The notes beneath the pieces were generated by a model. That model did not search any database. It was not told where the DNA came from and was given only the letters and a program-made list of their open reading frames with translations. Position numbers and translations under genes: made by a program. From Planctomycetota bacterium (GTDB lineage: Bacteria > Planctomycetota > UBA8742 > UBA2392), in contig QEVF01000032.1 in assembly GCA_003576915.1 (NCBI GenBank), positions 1 to 39,032 on the forward strand: a stretch of DNA of 39,032 nt, read 5' to 3'. Positions 37,544 through 39,032 of the stretch are shown one piece after another. Every line of letters begins with the position of its first letter. The first letter of the stretch is position 1.

Positions 37544-37990
37544 CTACGCCACTTCTGATGAGCTGCTTGCTCTCAGATAAATGTCCACTCCTATTACCCA
37601 GAAACCGGGGACCAGGTAAGCCAGGGCAATTGCCGCGGCCAACGGAACCGTTAGAAGTTCCCAGAAGCAAAGAGAGCCAAGCGCGAATGCCGCGACGAGC
37701 AGCATCGATCCAGTGCCCACAAGCAGCAATGGTGCGCTTCGACGATGAGAGTGCAGGGAGGGCACTGCAACCACATGCAAAGGAATCCATGGATGCGCCC
37801 ATGCCAATGCAATGCCAACGGTGGACAGCAGGACTTTCGTCAGAGGACGCCCTGATACAAGTTCGATCCACGCACCGCACACAAACCATAGTGAAAGTAA
37901 ATGGCACATCATGAGCAGGCTGAAGGTCAGGGTCCTGCCGCGCCTGCCAAGCGGGGCAGATGTGTGAGTATGCCCGCCGTGAAGAGTCAT
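37544..37990 (-). CDS. Small multi-pass membrane protein, function unknown
   Basis: I do not recognise the family. 148 residues from ATG 37988-37990, chosen because GGGAAG precedes it; a longer frame to 38134 looks non-native. The N-terminus is His-rich (MTLHGGHTHTSAPLGRRGR). About four hydrophobic helices follow (FSLLMMCHLLSLWFVCGAW; VLLSTVGIALAWAHPWIPL; PLLLVGTGSMLLVAAFALG; LLTVPLAAAIALAYLVPGFW), with positively charged loops (HSHRRS) between the second and third. The tail is short and Ser-rich. It lies between the REP array and an IS, so it may be a stranded accessory gene. The 228 bp upstream, up to the IS, holds no gene I can support. Confidence 0.55.
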   Translation of the reverse strand: MTLHGGHTHTSAPLGRRGRTLTFSLLMMCHLLSLWFVCGAWIELVSGRPLTKVLLSTVGIALAWAHPWIPLHVVAVPSLHSHRRSAPLLLVGTGSMLLVAAFALGSLCFWELLTVPLAAAIALAYLVPGFWVIGVDIYLRASSSSEVA

Positions 37991-38276
37991 TGTGCTTCCC
38001 GCCTGCAGCGATTGTGGAAACCCTATGTGGCTTTCGAGCGGACTTGGGATTGTGGGAGCGTCTGCCGCTCGTGGCGGGCTTCGCCTGGCTTTGTTCGCCT
38101 CGCCCGTCACTTCGCATCCGCACGCTGCACCCATCCCAAGACCGCTTCAGCTGCGATCCCGGCGAGGTAGAGCATTGAGCGCAGCACAATCCTGCAGCCC
38201 ACGCACTGATCGTAATCGCTAGAAGCCTTCTCAAAAACTCTAAAGTGGCGGGTTCGCAGTTGCCGATGTATCCGGC

Positions 38277-38717
38277 ATGGACCTTACAAACGCGCAGTGG
38301 GCTCTGCTTGAGCCTTTGATTCCTGTTAAACCCCGGCGTGTCGACGGCAAAGGCCGGCCGGCGACCTCGCCCCGCAGCATCCTGAACGCCATCCTCTGGG
38401 TTCTGCGCACGGGAGCACCTTGGACAGACCTGCCTCCGCGATTCCCGTCCTTCCAGACCGCGCACCGCTGGTTCCAGAAATGGACGCGCGAGGGCGTGAT
38501 CGACGCGATCATGAAGGCCTTGGCCGAGGACATGGCCGACAGAGGCAAACTCAACGTCGAGGAAGCTTTTATCGACGGCACTTTTGCCAGCGCAAAAAAG
38601 GGGGCGACAAGGTCGGCAAAACCAAGCGGGGAAAGGGTTCCAAGATCATGGTTATCGCAGACCGCCATGGTCTTCCTGTCGCCGCGCACGTCGATAGCGC
38701 CAAGCATCACGAAGTGA
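38277..38717 (+). CDS. IS5-like transposase, first reading frame (OrfA)
   Basis: 146 residues as read in frame 0. The genuine N-terminal domain is MDLTNAQWALLEPLIPVKPR through RSILNAILWVLRTGAPWTDL and HRWFQKWTREGVIDAIMKAL to the first catalytic Asp in AFIDGTF. After ASAKKG the frame 0 translation (ATRSAKPSGERVPRSW...) is not transposase-like, so the useful product of this frame alone is truncated and lacks the second Asp and the Glu. It may serve as a regulator, or only as the unshifted by-product. Confidence 0.8.
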   Translation: MDLTNAQWALLEPLIPVKPRRVDGKGRPATSPRSILNAILWVLRTGAPWTDLPPRFPSFQTAHRWFQKWTREGVIDAIMKALAEDMADRGKLNVEEAFIDGTFASAKKGATRSAKPSGERVPRSWLSQTAMVFLSPRTSIAPSITK

Positions 38718-39032
38718 CGCTGATCAAAGCCACGCTCGACAAAATGGCATTGCCCTACGACCCCGGCGTGCGGATCGGCGACAAGGCTTACGACAGCGAC
38801 AAACACGACGCCATGCTCCACGAAACGCGCGGCATCATCCTCGTCGCGCCCCATCGCGAGAAGCGCAGCAAGACCCAGGATGGCCGCGCGCTGCGGCGCT
38901 ACAAGCGAAGATGGCAGGTCGAGCGCGTGAACGCCTGGCTCCAGAATTTCCGCCGCGTGGTTGTGCGCTACGAGTTCCATGCCGCGAACTTTCTTGCCTT
39001 CGTCCAGCTCACCTGCATCATGATCCTGCTAC
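38277..39032 (+). CDS. IS5-like DDE transposase made by -1 frameshifting (OrfAB, right end truncated by window)
   Basis: Shifting -1 at 38594-38600 joins OrfA to a frame that stays open to the window end: GGDKVGKTKRGKGSKIMVIA, DRHGLPVAAHVDSAKHHEV, RIGDKAYDSD (second catalytic Asp), RRWQVERVNAWLQNFRR (catalytic Glu region) and FLAFVQLTCIMILL. This is a complete DDE core of about 250 residues, close to the usual length, so only a few C-terminal residues seem to be missing. No stop interrupts the shifted frame, which argues for a functional element. Confidence 0.85.
38594..38600 (+). promoter_or_regulatory. Programmed -1 frameshift heptamer
   Basis: A_AAA_AAG in the OrfA phase (codons GCA AAA AAG), followed by five G counting the last base of the heptamer. 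This is the heptamer used by E. coli dnaX and several IS families, located exactly where OrfA must shift to OrfB. Confidence 0.85.

Larger units (their letters stand above)
38219..39032 (+). mobile_element. IS5-family-like insertion sequence (right end outside window)
   Basis: A two-frame DDE transposase with a -1 slippery site is typical of one IS5 subgroup. A CTAG at 38219-38222, followed by GAAGCCTTCTCAAAAACTC, is a plausible left end and target, since many IS5-like elements insert at a TA inside CTAG. The right inverted repeat is beyond the window, so the boundary is provisional. Confidence 0.6.

Noticed and set aside
37458..38465. A 335-residue minus-strand open frame across the membrane gene and the IS5 start
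   Set aside because: Low-complexity, basic translation without family features; it overlaps two better-supported genes.

Overview
The window looks like chromosomal DNA from a high-GC, Gram-negative-type bacterium. It has an RND/TolC-type tripartite efflux system, several lipoprotein signals, and type IV pilus ATPases. Most coding regions are visibly GC-rich with few AT-rich stretches. The lineage cannot be fixed from the sequence. A selenocysteine-containing SelD, a fused IcmF, a fused E1 alpha/beta and a C-terminal GG-Cys-hydrophobic-Arg sorting tail would suit a deltaproteobacterium-like or candidate-phylum organism, but that is inference.

Layout. (1) 1-3000: a more A/T-rich accessory island on the minus strand. 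It has a probable IS end at the left edge, a small membrane protein cut short by that end, and a single-chain restriction-modification enzyme (PD-(D/E)xK nuclease + N6-adenine methylase + target recognition) split by a frameshift in a G8 tract. (2) 3128-7678, minus: guaA, a putative lipoprotein and a fused 2-oxoacid dehydrogenase E1. (3) 7860-8997, plus: prfB with its programmed +1 frameshift. (4) 9018-16512: a heavy-metal RND efflux operon with a His-rich protein at each end. It is bracketed by two inverted copies of a 136-bp structured repeat. (5) 16534-18387, minus: a secreted beta-helix/FN3 protein with a sorting tail. (6) 18651-24255, plus: selD with an in-frame UGA (Sec), pilT, pilB and a DUF445 membrane protein. 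(7) 24264-27645, minus: queD, an FMN-dependent alpha-hydroxyacid dehydrogenase and an AsmA-like protein. (8) 27723-35747: lon, a Cys/Met-metabolism PLP enzyme, a tsaA/trmO-type tRNA methyltransferase on the opposite strand, and icmF. (9) 35813-37300: a dense REP array around a RAYT (Y1/HUH) transposase. (10) 37544-39032: a small membrane protein and an IS5-like element with an A_AAA_AAG -1 frameshift site, running off the right edge.

Functional links. The efflux genes form one translationally coupled operon (GTGA, TGATG and ATGA junctions). The fused E1 and IcmF would fit branched-chain or short branched acyl-CoA metabolism. PilB and PilT are the extension and retraction motors of a type IV pilus; the rest of that machinery is not in this window. 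Three recoding events are readable directly: +1 in prfB, Sec at UGA in selD, and -1 in the IS5-like transposase. A fourth, possibly heritable, switch may be the G8 tract in the RM gene. I saw no tRNA, rRNA or CRISPR.
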